A stretch of 64,000 nucleotides of DNA from Palsa-504 sp963844625 (GCA_963844625.1 CAWJPF010000026.1:291126-355125), one strand, 5' to 3'. Shown: positions 1 to 9,151, counted from the stretch's first letter. Translations and numbers: made by a program. Notes: generated by a model from the letters alone, not told the origin.

Positions 1-576
1 TACACCCGCGGCTACAAGTTCTCGACCTACGCCACGTGGTGGATCCGGCAGGCCATCACCCGGGCCATCGCCGACCAGGCGCGGACCATCCGGGTACCGG
101 TGCACATGGTCGAGACGATCAACAAGCTGGCGCGCATACAGCGGCAGCTGCACCAGGAACTGGGCCGCGAAGCCACCGGCGACGAGGTCGCCGCGGAGAT
201 GGGCCTCGAGCCGGAACGGGTCGCGGAGATCCAGCGGATCGCCCAGGAGCCGGTATCCCTGCAGTCCCCGATCGGCGAGGAAGAGTCCGATCTGGGGGAC
301 TTCATCGAAGACGCGGACGCCGTGGTGCCCATCGAGGCCGCGGCGTTCATCATGTTGCAGAACCAGCTTGAGCGGGTCCTTGACAACCTGGCCGAGCGGG
401 AGCAGCGGATCATCCAGCTGCGGTTCGGCCTCACCGACGGGCATCCGCGGACGCTGGAGGAGGTCGGCCGGGAGTTCGGGGTGACCAGGGAGCGGATCAG
501 GCAGATCGAGTCGAAGACCCTAGCCAAGCTCCGTCACCCAAGCCGCGCCCAGATGCTCCGCGAGTATCTGGACTGA
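1..576 (+). CDS. RNA polymerase sigma-70 factor, principal type (5' partial)
   Basis: The reading frame is open from base 1, so the N-terminus lies outside the window; 191 residues are visible. They begin inside region 2.4 (YKFSTYATWWIRQAI, then RTIRVPVHM), which contacts the -10 element. Region 3 follows, and then region 4.2 with the HTH (TLEEVGREFGVTRERIRQIE) that contacts the -35 element. The C-terminus LRHPSRAQMLREYLD matches the ending of HrdB/SigA-class factors. Family knowledge: such proteins direct RNA polymerase to housekeeping or related promoters. Whether this is the main hrdB or one of several paralogues cannot be decided without the N-terminal part. Confidence 0.95.
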   Translation, partial: YTRGYKFSTYATWWIRQAITRAIADQARTIRVPVHMVETINKLARIQRQLHQELGREATGDEVAAEMGLEPERVAEIQRIAQEPVSLQSPIGEEESDLGDFIEDADAVVPIEAAAFIMLQNQLERVLDNLAEREQRIIQLRFGLTDGHPRTLEEVGREFGVTRERIRQIESKTLAKLRHPSRAQMLREYLD

Positions 577-588
577 TACAAGGGCGAC

Positions 589-635
589 TGAAACCCGGGT
601 TCCAGGGGCTGGGCCGCCATGAAACCCGGGTTCCA
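589..635. repeat. Two 16-bp direct repeats, each with a 10-bp palindrome
   Basis: TGAAACCCGGGTTCCA occurs at 589-604 and again at 620-635, 31 bp apart. Each contains the self-complementary core AACCCGGGTT. They sit between the end of the sigma-factor gene and the convergent small gene. They could be protein-binding sites, a transcription-end structure, or a dispersed repeat; there is no T-tract typical of an intrinsic terminator. Confidence 0.6.
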
Positions 636-649
636 CGGGTATTGCGAAG

Positions 650-985
650 CTAGTCGATGTCGGCGGGGCGGGCGCCGTTCACGGTTGCGTGTTCACCGTT
701 TTCGGAGCGCCGGCCAGGTATCCGGTCGAGCTGTCCGCGCACCTTGCTGGCGCCGGTCTTCGCTGTCTCGGTAACCTTCGGCATCCGGGCCGCGGCCTTG
801 TCGCTAGCCATCTTGGTCAGCTCGCTGGCCTTCTCACCTGCGGCGCGGGTGGCCTGCCGCACGGCGGGACTGTCCGCCGTCTGCTGGGCCAGCTTCTTCA
901 TCTGCTCGTACCGTTCGCGCCCGGCTCGCGTGCCGACCACGAAGCCGGCGGCGAACCCCGCAAGGAACGTGAGTCGAAATCGCAT
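650..985 (-). CDS. Small membrane-anchored YtxH-like protein
   Basis: A 111-aa protein. The start at 985 was preferred over an upstream in-frame start because AAAGGGG lies just ahead of it. The N-terminus MRFRLTFLAGFAAGFVVG is one short membrane segment rich in Gly/Ala, followed by TRAGRERYEQ and an Ala/Lys-rich stretch likely to be helical or coiled-coil. This layout is common in actinobacterial YtxH-like proteins, which have no assigned biochemical role. It is convergent with the sigma-factor gene. Function is not inferred beyond membrane association. Confidence 0.75.
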   Translation of the reverse strand: MRFRLTFLAGFAAGFVVGTRAGRERYEQMKKLAQQTADSPAVRQATRAAGEKASELTKMASDKAAARMPKVTETAKTGASKVRGQLDRIPGRRSENGEHATVNGARPADID

Positions 986-1140
986 CTGGCACCCCTTTCG
1001 CGTAAGTACGTCAGTCCTGTAAACATGACCTTCCCCCATTACGTGAGCGTACTCATCACGTAAGGCTCTGATAAACACCAGCCCTACCGCAGTGGGCGGT
1101 CACGTACCCGTCGCAGGTGCGCTACCCTTATGCGGGTCGA

Positions 1141-1213
1141 TCCCGCGTAGCTCAATTGGCAGAGCAGCCGGCTGTTAACCGGCAGGTTATAGGTTCGAGT
1201 CCTATCGCGGGAG
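1141..1213 (+). tRNA. tRNA-Asn (anticodon GTT)
   Basis: The acceptor stem TCCCGCG (1141-1147) pairs with CGCGGGA (1206-1212), with G1213 as discriminator. The anticodon loop CTGTTAA gives GTT at 1174-1176, which reads Asn codons. The T-arm is ATAGG / TTCGAGT / CCTAT at 1189-1205. CCA is not encoded. All arms fold normally, so the gene looks functional. Confidence 0.96.
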
Positions 1214-1622
1214 CTCAGTGATATGGCCTGACCTGGGGGTTCTGTTCATATGGGACTATCCCGGGGATTCGTCAGCCCGGCGCAGGTTGTGTTGGCTTGT
1301 GTTGATCATGGCAGTCCGCGGGCTTCACGAGGGACCGGGATGGGGGCGCGCGGGCCGGGCTGCGGCGGAGCCGGGTGCGGACGCGGTCGTGCCTGCGCAC
1401 CTGGGAGTCCCTGGCAGAGGCGGATCCTAAGACTTGCGTTCGGTTGATCTCGCCTTCTGTGCGTGTGATTCCCCGGGCCCTGGTGCGCTTGCGCTAGTGA
1501 CATGAGCTGCCGGGCCGCACCCGGACGCTCTTACTTGCATGTCTTTGATGATCATCTCTTTGCTCACCGACACCTCACAGCGCACCTCAGCTTGGTCGCC
1601 GCCTGTACGGGGGCGGGACCTG
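1214..1622. other. Gene-free stretch after tRNA-Asn
   Basis: About 400 bp with no reading frame that has a convincing start, ribosome-binding site or recognisable protein. It lies downstream of a tRNA gene, a common integration neighbourhood, but no duplicated 3' end of tRNA-Asn was seen here. Confidence 0.5.
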
Positions 1623-2387
1623 CTATGTCCGATGGCCGCCGTCGGCCACCTGGCCGGTGGCCTGGCCGGCTAGCAGATCCACGATCATGCCGGCGGGCCG
1701 GGTGGGAGGAGCCATCAGGCCAGAATCGCGCATGGTCATGAACCGGTCGTGCAGCGCTTCGCCGATCTCGGCCGGGGGCTGGCCCCGGATCCAGGCCGGC
1801 ATGGCGGTGTCGACCATGCCCGGCCGCAGGACGTTGACGGTGACACCGGTTCCGGCCAGTTCGGCCGCAAGGTTGAGGGTGTGGGCTTCCAGCGCGGCCT
1901 TGGAGGCGGCGTAGGCGTTCATGCCCGCCATGGCGCCGGGAGCAGCGGCGATGCCGCTGGAGACATTGACGATGCGGCCCCAACCCCGCTTGACCATTCC
2001 GTCCAGCAACGCGCGGGTCAGCCGCATCGGGCCGACGACGTTCACGGCCAGGGCGCGGGCCCACTGGTCCGGGTCGACGGCCGCGGTGGGTCCGATGGGC
2101 GTAACCGTTGCGGCATTGTTCACCACGATGTGGACGTCTCCGAGGGCGGCCTGTGCCTGCGCGGCGATGAGCGCGGCGGCGTCCGGATCGCCGATGTCGG
2201 CCCGGATCTGCACGGCCCTTCGCCCGGCTGCGCGCACGTCGGCGGCTGCTTCGGCGAGCTCCGGTCCGGTGCGCGCCACGCAGGCCACGTCGGCTCCTTC
2301 GCGCGCCAGCAGTGCCGCGGTGGCGCGCCCGATGCCGCGTCCGGCACCGGTGACGATCGCCACCCTGTCTTCCAGGCGTCCTGGCAT
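1623..2387 (-). CDS. SDR-family NAD(P)-dependent oxidoreductase
   Basis: 254 aa, the usual length for a classical short-chain dehydrogenase. Visible motifs are the cofactor-binding TGAGRGIG at residues 13-20, NNAA at about 90-93, Ser in NVSSG at about 143, and the catalytic Tyr159 and Lys163 in YAASK. It starts at 2387 with GGAG upstream; longer readings would run through the divergent promoter. The gene is divergent from the TetR regulator, and two inverted-repeat boxes lie between them, so TetR control is likely (inference). Substrate unknown; this subgroup includes 3-oxoacyl-ACP reductase-like and xenobiotic carbonyl reductases. Confidence 0.9.
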   Translation of the reverse strand: MPGRLEDRVAIVTGAGRGIGRATAALLAREGADVACVARTGPELAEAAADVRAAGRRAVQIRADIGDPDAAALIAAQAQAALGDVHIVVNNAATVTPIGPTAAVDPDQWARALAVNVVGPMRLTRALLDGMVKRGWGRIVNVSSGIAAAPGAMAGMNAYAASKAALEAHTLNLAAELAGTGVTVNVLRPGMVDTAMPAWIRGQPPAEIGEALHDRFMTMRDSGLMAPPTRPAGMIVDLLAGQATGQVADGGHRT

Positions 2388-2447
2388 GAGATCTCCGTCA
2401 GGAGTGGGCGGTTCCCGGCCGGATCGGCCAGGCGATGCCGTGATTCT

Positions 2448-2481
2448 AACAGACTGGTCTGTTCGTACAGAACGGTCTGTT
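2448..2481. promoter_or_regulatory. Tandem TetR-type operator boxes between SDR and tetR
   Basis: Box 1 at 2448-2463 is AACAGAC-TG-GTCTGTT, a perfect inverted repeat. Box 2 at about 2467-2481 (ACAGAACGGTCTGTT) is an imperfect copy of the same half-sites. Box 2 ends 11 bases before the tetR start, so a bound repressor would cover its own promoter and the divergent SDR promoter. The spacing of the boxes (about 18-19 bp centre to centre) suits two dimers. The assignment to the adjacent TetR is inference from position and symmetry. Confidence 0.75.
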
Positions 2482-2492
2482 AAGATAGCGGC

Positions 2493-3080
2493 ATGAACGG
2501 CGATGTGGCCCTGCGGCCAGGTGCCCGGGAGCGGATCGTGCGGGCCGCGGGAGACCTGTTCTACGCCGAGGGCATCCATGCCGTGGGCGTCGACCGGGTC
2601 ACCGCCGCGGCCGGCGTGGCCAAGGCGACCCTGTACCAGCAGTTCCGGTCCAAGGACGAGCTGGTCGCGGCTTGCCTGCAGCGGCGCGCCGAGCACTGGC
2701 GGGCCAGCGTGGCCGACCCGGTGCTCGCACTGCCCGGCTCCGCCGCCCGTCGTGTCGGCGCTGTGTTCGAGCGTCTCGGCAAGGCCTTCGCCACGCCCGG
2801 CTACCGGGGCTGCCCGTTCATCAACGCGGCAGCCGAATACCCAGGACCTGACGGGCCGGTCGCGGCTGTCATCGCCGCCCACCGTGCCCAGGTCCGCGGT
2901 CTGTTCGCCGAGCTGCTCGCCGGCGTCCCGGCCGCCCGCCGGGCCGCCCTTACCGACCAGCTGGTCCTGCTGTATGACGGCACCATGGTCGGCGCCCAGC
3001 TGGACCAGGGCCCGCGTGCTGCCCGCCGGGCACGGGCGGCGGCGCGGCAGCTGCTGGAGGGCCCTGCACCTGCCCGGTGA
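2493..3080 (+). CDS. TetR/AcrR-family transcriptional regulator with conserved Cys motif
   Basis: 195 aa. The N-terminal HTH spans about residues 12-57 (FYAEGIHAVGVDRVTAAAGV, then KATLYQQFRSKDELV). The C-terminal ligand domain contains YRGCPFINAAAEYPG with Cys107, a signature of a TetR subgroup often found beside redox genes. It is divergent from an SDR and upstream of two peroxiredoxins in the same orientation, so it probably represses the whole cluster, including itself, via the two boxes in the divergent promoter. A cysteine-based redox switch is plausible but not shown. The start at 2493 is just downstream of the operator and has no strong RBS, so translation may be leaderless or weak. 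Confidence 0.92.
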   Translation: MNGDVALRPGARERIVRAAGDLFYAEGIHAVGVDRVTAAAGVAKATLYQQFRSKDELVAACLQRRAEHWRASVADPVLALPGSAARRVGAVFERLGKAFATPGYRGCPFINAAAEYPGPDGPVAAVIAAHRAQVRGLFAELLAGVPAARRAALTDQLVLLYDGTMVGAQLDQGPRAARRARAAARQLLEGPAPAR

Positions 3081-3129
3081 TGACCGGATCGATTCCCGTT
3101 CCCGGCACTTTCAGCGAAAGGACTGCCCG

Positions 3130-3786
3130 ATGACCAGCGCCCCGGCTTCCGGTCGGCTCACCCGCCAACTCACCGAGTACGCCGCTCAGATCCCCGGCCC
3201 GGTCGCCCTCCGGCTCGCCGCCGCGTTCGCCGAGGTGACTGCCTCCGGCGCCGCGCCGGGCCTGGCCGTCGGCGACCGGGCACCCGATTTCACCTTGCCC
3301 AACGCGACCGGCGAGCCGCTCCAGCTCGCGGCGCGGCTGGCCCGGGGCCCGGTCGTGCTGTCGTTCTATCGCGGCGATTGGTGCCCGTTCTGCAACCTGG
3401 AGCTGAGGGCCCTGCAGGCCGCGCTGCCCCGCTTCCAGGCCCGCGGCGCGTCGCTGATCGCAATCAGCCCGCAGTCCCCGGACCGCAGCCTGTCGGTCAC
3501 CGAAAAGGCGGGCCTCTCCTTCGACGTGCTCAGCGACACCCGCCAGCAGGTCATCGCCGCCTACCGGGTCCAGTTCACCGTCTCCGCCGACATCAAGGAC
3601 CTGCACCTGAACGTTTTCGGAAACGACCTGTCCGCCCACACCGCCGACGGCAGCTGGGACCTGCCCATCCCCGCCACCTTCGTCATCGACCGTTCCGGCA
3701 TCATCCGGGCCCGGCACGTGTCTCCTGACTACACCACCCGCATGGACCCGGACGACATTAGCGCGGCACTCGCCGCCCTCAGCTGA
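3130..3786 (+). CDS. Peroxiredoxin-like AhpC/TSA family protein
   Basis: 218 aa with a thioredoxin fold. VGDRAPDFTLPNATG (about 47-61) is the typical redoxin entry, and the active site is FYRGDWCPFC with Cys85 and Cys88. The C-terminal half has the conserved PIPATFVIDRSGIIR. Such proteins reduce peroxides or act as thiol oxidoreductases in the cytoplasm. The CxxC arrangement differs from classic 2-Cys AhpC and is closer to the AhpC/TSA (PRX-like) group. It starts at 3130 after GAAAGGA, 50 bp behind tetR, so both are probably co-transcribed. The about 45 N-terminal residues before the domain are helical-looking and of unknown role. Confidence 0.9.
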   Translation: MTSAPASGRLTRQLTEYAAQIPGPVALRLAAAFAEVTASGAAPGLAVGDRAPDFTLPNATGEPLQLAARLARGPVVLSFYRGDWCPFCNLELRALQAALPRFQARGASLIAISPQSPDRSLSVTEKAGLSFDVLSDTRQQVIAAYRVQFTVSADIKDLHLNVFGNDLSAHTADGSWDLPIPATFVIDRSGIIRARHVSPDYTTRMDPDDISAALAALS

Positions 3787-3890
3787 CCTGGCCGCCCGCT
3801 CGCGCGCGGCGAGACCACCGGACGGCCTGGGCTGGCACATGCTCCAGGCCCTCTGCCCGAAGCCATCCACAAACCCGAACGGAGATTCCC

Positions 3891-4376
3891 GTGGCACTGC
3901 TCAGTCCAGGCGACCAGTTCCCCGCGCTGACCGTCGCGCTGGCCGGCGGCACCCTCCAGCTGCCCGACGCACTGGCCGGCCACTTCGGCGTGATCCTGCT
4001 CTACCGGGGATCATGGTGTCCGTACTGCAACGCCCAGCTGGGCATGTTCCAGCGTGCTCATGACGCCCTGGCCGCGGTCGACGCCAGGGTCGTCGCACTG
4101 TCGGTGGACGACGAGGCCACCACCCAGGCCCTCATCGCCAAGCACGGCTTGCAGTTCCCGGTCGGGCACAGCGCCGACGCCCGCGCCGTCGTCGCGGCCA
4201 CCGGCGCGTTCGTCAACGACGACCCGCTGTACCTGCAGTCCACCGGGTTCGTGCTCGACCCATCCGGTCGGGTCATCGTCAGCGTCTACTCCAGCGGCGC
4301 CATCGGACGGCTGGTGCCCGATGACGTCACCGGCATGGTCCGCTACATCCGCGAGCACGCCACGGCCGGCGCCTGA
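3891..4376 (+). CDS. Peroxiredoxin / redoxin-domain protein
   Basis: 161 aa, starting with GTG at 3891. SPGDQFPALTV leads to the active site LYRGSWCPYC (Cys43, Cys46), the same CxxC layout as the preceding peroxiredoxin, so the two are divergent paralogues. TGFVLDPSGRVIVSVYSSG is the usual C-terminal beta-hairpin. Its stop overlaps the next start by one base (TGATG), implying translational coupling with the DUF1684 gene. Likely cytoplasmic thiol peroxidase; electron donor unknown. Confidence 0.9.
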   Translation: MALLSPGDQFPALTVALAGGTLQLPDALAGHFGVILLYRGSWCPYCNAQLGMFQRAHDALAAVDARVVALSVDDEATTQALIAKHGLQFPVGHSADARAVVAATGAFVNDDPLYLQSTGFVLDPSGRVIVSVYSSGAIGRLVPDDVTGMVRYIREHATAGA

Positions 4377-5266
4377 TGGCAGTCGCGGAAGCCGAGCTCG
4401 CGGACTGGCGGCGCCAGGCTAGCGAACTCTACGCCGCCGTACGCGCACAAGACGACCCCGAGCGTGCGCACGCCCTTTGGCGATCCGGCCGGGACGCGCT
4501 GTTCCGGGCCCACCCGCAAAGCCCGCTGCCGCCAGGCGATCCGCTGCGCGAGGCAGGCGTGCCGTACTGGGCCTACGATCCCGCCCTGCGCTTCGAGCTG
4601 CCGCTGCTCCCCGCCCGCGGACCGGAGCCGCTGCTAGCACATGTCGGCGGAGATGAGGGCACCACGCTGCGCCTCCTCGGCTACGTCGAGCTTCCCGCGC
4701 CGCTGAGCGTGACCATCGGCGTGTGGTGGCTGCAGCAGTACGCCGGCGGGCTGTTCCTGCCGCTGCGCGACGGCACTGCCGGCGAGACCAGCTACGCCGG
4801 TGGCCGCTACGTCCTCGATACCGCAAAGGGCGCTGACCTCGGCGGCACGGCCAGCACCCTGGTCGTTGACCTGAACTTCCTGTACCACCCGTCCTGCCGG
4901 TACACCAGCCAATGGCAATGCCCGCTGGCCCCGCCCGCAAATATCATTGCCGCGCCCGTGCACGCCGGCGAACGCCTCAGCCACAGCCACCTGCCTTCAG
5001 GTGCCAGAGCAAGACGGTCCGTTCCGGGGAATGGCGGGAAGGCCGTACTCGCCTCGCCGGGTTCTCCCTCCCCGGCAGGGATAGCCGGGATGGTGAGAGC
5101 GGATGGGGACGCCGAGCATGCCGGCGAGAAACATCATGTCCCGCCCGGGGCCACGCACCGAGCTGACCGCCACGGAGCTGGGTCGGCGAAGTCCCACCAC
5201 CCAGACGCCGGGTGTCCACGACAGGACACTCAACCAGGTCGGGCTCACCGTGGTCGGGAATGCTGA
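4376..5266 (+). CDS. DUF1684 family protein with aberrant C-terminal tail
   Basis: 296 aa. Residues 1 to about 205 match DUF1684, including VDLNFLYHPSCRY and WQCPLAPPAN followed by the usual terminal VHAGERL. Family members normally end here. In this gene the frame continues for about 90 residues of low-complexity His/Arg/Gly-rich sequence (SHSHLPSGARARR onward) with no domain. The native stop has probably been lost through a small indel near 4975-4990. The function of DUF1684 is unknown; here it is translationally coupled to a peroxiredoxin. Confidence is high for the family and low for the true end. Confidence 0.8.
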   Translation: MAVAEAELADWRRQASELYAAVRAQDDPERAHALWRSGRDALFRAHPQSPLPPGDPLREAGVPYWAYDPALRFELPLLPARGPEPLLAHVGGDEGTTLRLLGYVELPAPLSVTIGVWWLQQYAGGLFLPLRDGTAGETSYAGGRYVLDTAKGADLGGTASTLVVDLNFLYHPSCRYTSQWQCPLAPPANIIAAPVHAGERLSHSHLPSGARARRSVPGNGGKAVLASPGSPSPAGIAGMVRADGDAEHAGEKHHVPPGATHRADRHGAGSAKSHHPDAGCPRQDTQPGRAHRGREC

Positions 5267-5375
5267 CCGATCGGATTCGGGCCAGAAGTCACTTCCTGGC
5301 GGCAGATTGACGAGTTATCCTGTTTAGTCCAGGCGCCCAAGCCGCGGGCGTCCTAAAGATCTTGGCGCTATTCGG

Positions 5376-7725
5376 GTGACCGAGCAGGCTCTTCACGCAG
5401 CTGAGAGAACTTCGTCTACGCAGCCGACAGGCGGCGCGCAGGCTACGTCCGCAGACGCGCGGCTCGGGACGCTCATCTTCTCGAGCAAGCTGCATCAGCC
5501 AGCCACGCGGCGCGGCACCGTGGTCCGCCAGGCCCTGCTCGACCGCCTGTCCGCGGAGATGTCGGCCAGGCTGGTCCTGGTGGCCGCGCCGGCGGGATGG
5601 GGGAAGACCTCGCTGCTGTGCGACTGGTGTGCGGCCTCCGAGACCGAACGCACCGCCTGGCTGTCGGTTGACCACGGCGACAATGACCCAGTACGGTTCT
5701 GGGCCCATCTCATCGCGGCGGTGGACACGGTGTCTCCGGGAATAGGCACCGGTGCCTTGGAGGTGCTCGCAGCGCCTGGCGTCAAGACGGCGGACGCAGT
5801 GCTGGATCCGGTGATTAACGATTTCGCCCGGATGCCCGTGCGAGTCACGCTGGTGGTCGACGACTATCACCTGATCACTAACCAGGCGATCCAGGAGTGC
5901 GTGGAGTTCCTGGTGGAACACCTGCCGCCCACCCTGCGCCTGGTCCTGGCGACCCGGTCCGACCCGGCGCTCCCGCTGGCCCGGCTGCGGGCGCGGGGCC
6001 AGATGACCGAGATCCGCGCCGACGAGCTTCGCTTCTCCGAGGCTGAGACGGAGGAATTGCTCAACGAGACGCTCGGCCTGGCGCTGCCGCCGGAGGAAGT
6101 TCACGCGCTGCAGCAGCGGACCGAGGGCTGGGCCGCGGGCCTGTACCTCGCCGGGCTGTCGCTACGCGGCCACAAGGACACCGCCCTGATCGTCCGCGCG
6201 TTCAGCGGCGATGACCGCCAGATCGTCGATTACTTTGCCGCCGAGGTGCTCGACGGGCTGCCGCCCCGGGTCCGCTCCCTGCTGCTGCGCACATCGGTCC
6301 TGGACCGCCTGGCCGGGCCGTTGTGTGACGCGGTGACCGGCGCGGATGGCTCGCAACGCCTGCTTGAGGAGATCGAGCGCTCCCAGCTGTTCCTGGTTCC
6401 GCTGGACAACGCGCGCCACTGGTATCGCTACCACACCCTATTCGCCGACATGCTGCGCCGCGAGCTGGACCAGTCCGAGCCAGGGCTCGCCCCCCTGCTG
6501 CACCGGCGGGCCTCGGAATGGCATCGCCAGCACGGGTCGATCGCCGAGGCGATCGGCCATGCCATCTCGGCCTCCGACCTAGCCGACGCCAGAGAGCTGA
6601 TCGCCTCGCACTGGAACCTCCTGGTGCATGAGGGGCTAACCGAAACCGTGGGGTCATGGCTAGACCGCCTGCCGCCCGAGATGGTCGTCGAAGACGCCCG
6701 GATGTGCCTGATAAGAGGCTTCCTGGCACGCTGGCTGGGCCGCCTGGACGAGGTGGAGCCGTGGCTGGCGGCTGCCGAGGCGACTGCGCCGAAAGGTCCC
6801 TTCACCGAGGGGCCCGCCTCGGTAGAGTCAGCCGCTTTCATGCTCCGGGCCGGGTACTGCCACATGATCGGCGACCTCGCCGGGGCCGAGGCCGCCAGCC
6901 GCCGTGCAGCGGAACTGGAAGCCGCGGGAAGACCATGGTGGCGGACGGTGGCCCTGGCCACACTGGGGGCGAATCTGTTCTGGCGCGGCCAGGACGTTGA
7001 AGCCTCCGTGATCCTCGAGCAGGTGGTCGAGCCCACTCACCCGCCCACGAACAAGATTTACAGCTCGTGGGCGCTGGGCTGCCTGGCGGCCATCTCCGCC
7101 CGGAGAGGCGACCTCGAATCCTGCGAGCGCCGCCTTCAGCAGGCCACGGACCTGGCGACGCGCCACCGCGGCGGGGGACACTGGATGACCGCCATAGCCG
7201 TCCTGACATCGGCTGACCTGCTCGCGGGCCGCGGCGAGCTAACTGAAGCCGAGCAGGCAGCGCTCAGCGCTCTGGAGCGCGCCGAGCGCGGACGGGCCCG
7301 CATCGAGACCGCCTGCGCGCTGCTGTGCCTGGCCAGGATCAGCTCGCAAGCCGGAAACACAGACGATGCCCGCGTGCGCGTCAGCCAGGCCAGGGAACTC
7401 ATCGGCAAGTGCGCGGCCCCGGGTGTCCTCACCGGGCTCCTGACAGCAACCCAGGACATGGCGGGCCAGCGACCCAGCGACCCCCGACCCGCGCCAGCCC
7501 AGTCATGTCCGTCGGCCCGACGGCCTGACGGGCCGCGAGGCCCAGGTCCTCGAGCTCCTGGCCGCCGGCGACACTAACAACGAGATCGCCGCCGAGCTGG
7601 TGGTCAGCATCCACACCGTCGAGCGTCACCTGCAGAACGCCTACCGGAAGATCGGCGTGCGCAACCGGGCCGACGCAGCCGCGTACATAGTCCGGGCCGC
7701 ACTGAACACACCGGAATCTCCTTAA
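5376..7725 (+). pseudogene. LuxR/MalT-type large ATP-binding (LAL) regulator, frameshifted before its HTH
   Basis: From GTG 5376 the frame reads a LAL protein: Walker A APAGWGKTSL at about residues 71-80, a Walker B-like LVVDDYHLI near 160, and a long TPR-like region. The frame then drifts into Pro/Arg-rich sequence and stops at 7577. The missing LuxR HTH lies in the +1 frame from about 7525 (LTGREAQVLELLAAGDTNNE, then IHTVERHLQNAYRKIG) to TAA 7723-7725. The shift must lie between about 7441 and 7520; a run of five C at 7481-7485 is a candidate slip site. Either the gene is broken or there is a sequencing error; programmed frameshifting is unproven. It is a close paralogue of the intact LAL at 12816-15116. 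Confidence 0.85.
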
Positions 7726-7869
7726 GCTCTTCCACAGTCTCCTTGCCGATTCGATGCGGCGTCCTCCTGTGCGGCGGCATCGGCCTCAAGATCGGCATCA
7801 CCTTGGCCCGGTTCATATACCGGTACCTGACGGGACGGACAGAACCGCTCGGCCCGGGCAGGACTCGGT

Positions 7870-8668
7870 TCAGTCAGTGGATGGGAAGAAGTGGGTCTTC
7901 GGGCGCTCGAGCAGCTGGCCATCGAGGAAGATGTCCACTTTTTCGTTGTAGAACGCGACGAGGCCGACGATAGGCAGCAGCTGGCGGGTGGGGAAGTCGT
8001 AGGACCACGCGAGGTCTGGGTGAACGCTGCCGTCGACCCGGATAGACCAGTAGCCGCTGGTAGTGCCCTTGTACGGGCACCCGGTGACCGTGCCGGTGGG
8101 GATCAGATGCTCGAAGTTGAATCTCTGTCCGGTTGAGGTAGTAGCGGGTCGGCAGCCCGGTCTCGAACACCATGATCGGCGACGATGATTCAGCCAGCAC
8201 CGTTCCGTCGAGTTCGACGCGCACCGTTCGCGTTGACCGCAGGGCGTCGACCCGGACATAGGGGTTGCGGGGATGCACGAAGACCCGCTCGTCCTCCTCC
8301 AGCCAGGCGTCCATTGCGGCCCACTCAAAGCGCACGGTGCCGCTGAGCCCGCCCACGGGGGAATCATGCAGGACCTTGGCGGCGCGCGGCCGGTGGGTGT
8401 CGCCGACTTGCAATCCGTGCAGGTCGACCTCGCCGCGACGGCTGTGCTGAGTGTGGCCCTCCGGGATCAGCAGGCCGGGGCGCACGTCGGCAAGAGGAAT
8501 GTAGTACTGCGGGTAGTTCGGCCATTCCCACACGTACAGAGCGCGGGTGGTGTCGAAAACGGTCTCGTCGGCGAGAAAGGCGCGGACCCGCCGCGGGACC
8601 GGCTCGACGTGGTTGACCTGGACGATCATCGCCGGGTAATCGTTCACGGAGCGGCTCCTAATACTCAT
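7870..8668 (-). pseudogene. DUF427 family protein, frameshifted
   Basis: It starts at 8668 behind AAGGAG. The first frame gives a good DUF427 protein (RALYVWEWPNYPQYYIP, then FVHPRNPYVRVD, then GLPTRYYLNRT). At about 8121-8132 the match jumps to another frame, which continues GCPYKGTTSGYWSIRVDG and SYDFPTRQLLPIVGLVAFYN and stops at 7870. One base has been gained (or two lost). Without the shift the protein would be about 265 aa with two DUF427 units. DUF427 proteins are small beta-rich proteins of uncertain function. It lies 144 bp downstream of the also frameshifted LAL gene, so decay or local sequence error affects both. Confidence 0.8.
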
Positions 8669-8787
8669 ATCGGTGGCTCCTTAGCCGACTCGGGCCGGAG
8701 GTGCGACAGCTGCCTGGCATCTGGCCAGGCAGCGGGAGGCGGGTGCCCTGGGCTTCCCGCGGCTGTGGCCGTTTCGCGGCCGTTGTC

Positions 8788-9151
8788 TCAGCTGACGCCG
8801 ATGCCACCGGAGCCTGCGGTCACGGGCACGGTGGTCACCTGGGTGAGCGAGCCGTCGCTGCCGACCTGGTAGCCGACGATCTGCGACAGGCCGTTGGCCA
8901 GGACGTACAGGTAGTGCTGGCCGGCGCTGACGCCTTCGTCGAGCGGATGCGAGGCCGCGTCATTCTCCACCAGCGTGATGCCGAGCACAGTGAGGGTGCC
9001 GTTCGGCGCGACGGTGAATGCGCCGATCGAGCCGCTGCCCGCGTTCGCGGTATAGGCGAAGTTGCCGGCGGCGGCCAGCCAGCAGGCCGCGGCCTGGTCG
9101 ATGGGCACCGCCGGGCCGTTGGCGGTCACCGTCCGCTAGTTCGTGCACCAT
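8788..9151 (-). pseudogene. C-terminal remnant of a lactonase-type beta-propeller protein
   Basis: About 110 residues with YVTN/lactonase-like blades (GNFAYTANAGSGSIGAFTV, then GQHYLYVLANGLSQIVGYQV, then DGSLTQVTTVPV). Full members of the lactonase (6-phosphogluconolactonase-like) family have about 350 aa in seven blades, so only the last blades remain. An ATG at 9151 with AGGAG upstream is out of frame with the propeller reading, which begins at a GTG at 9129; the 5' part is therefore deleted or shifted. Not expected to be functional. Confidence 0.65.

Noticed and set aside
1141..1213. Attachment-site duplication at tRNA-Asn
   Set aside because: No second copy of the tRNA-Asn 3' end was noticed within the window.
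2950..3897. 315-residue minus-strand frame opposite the peroxiredoxin
   Set aside because: Antisense to a protein with a clear active-site motif; Arg/Gly-rich composition and no RBS.
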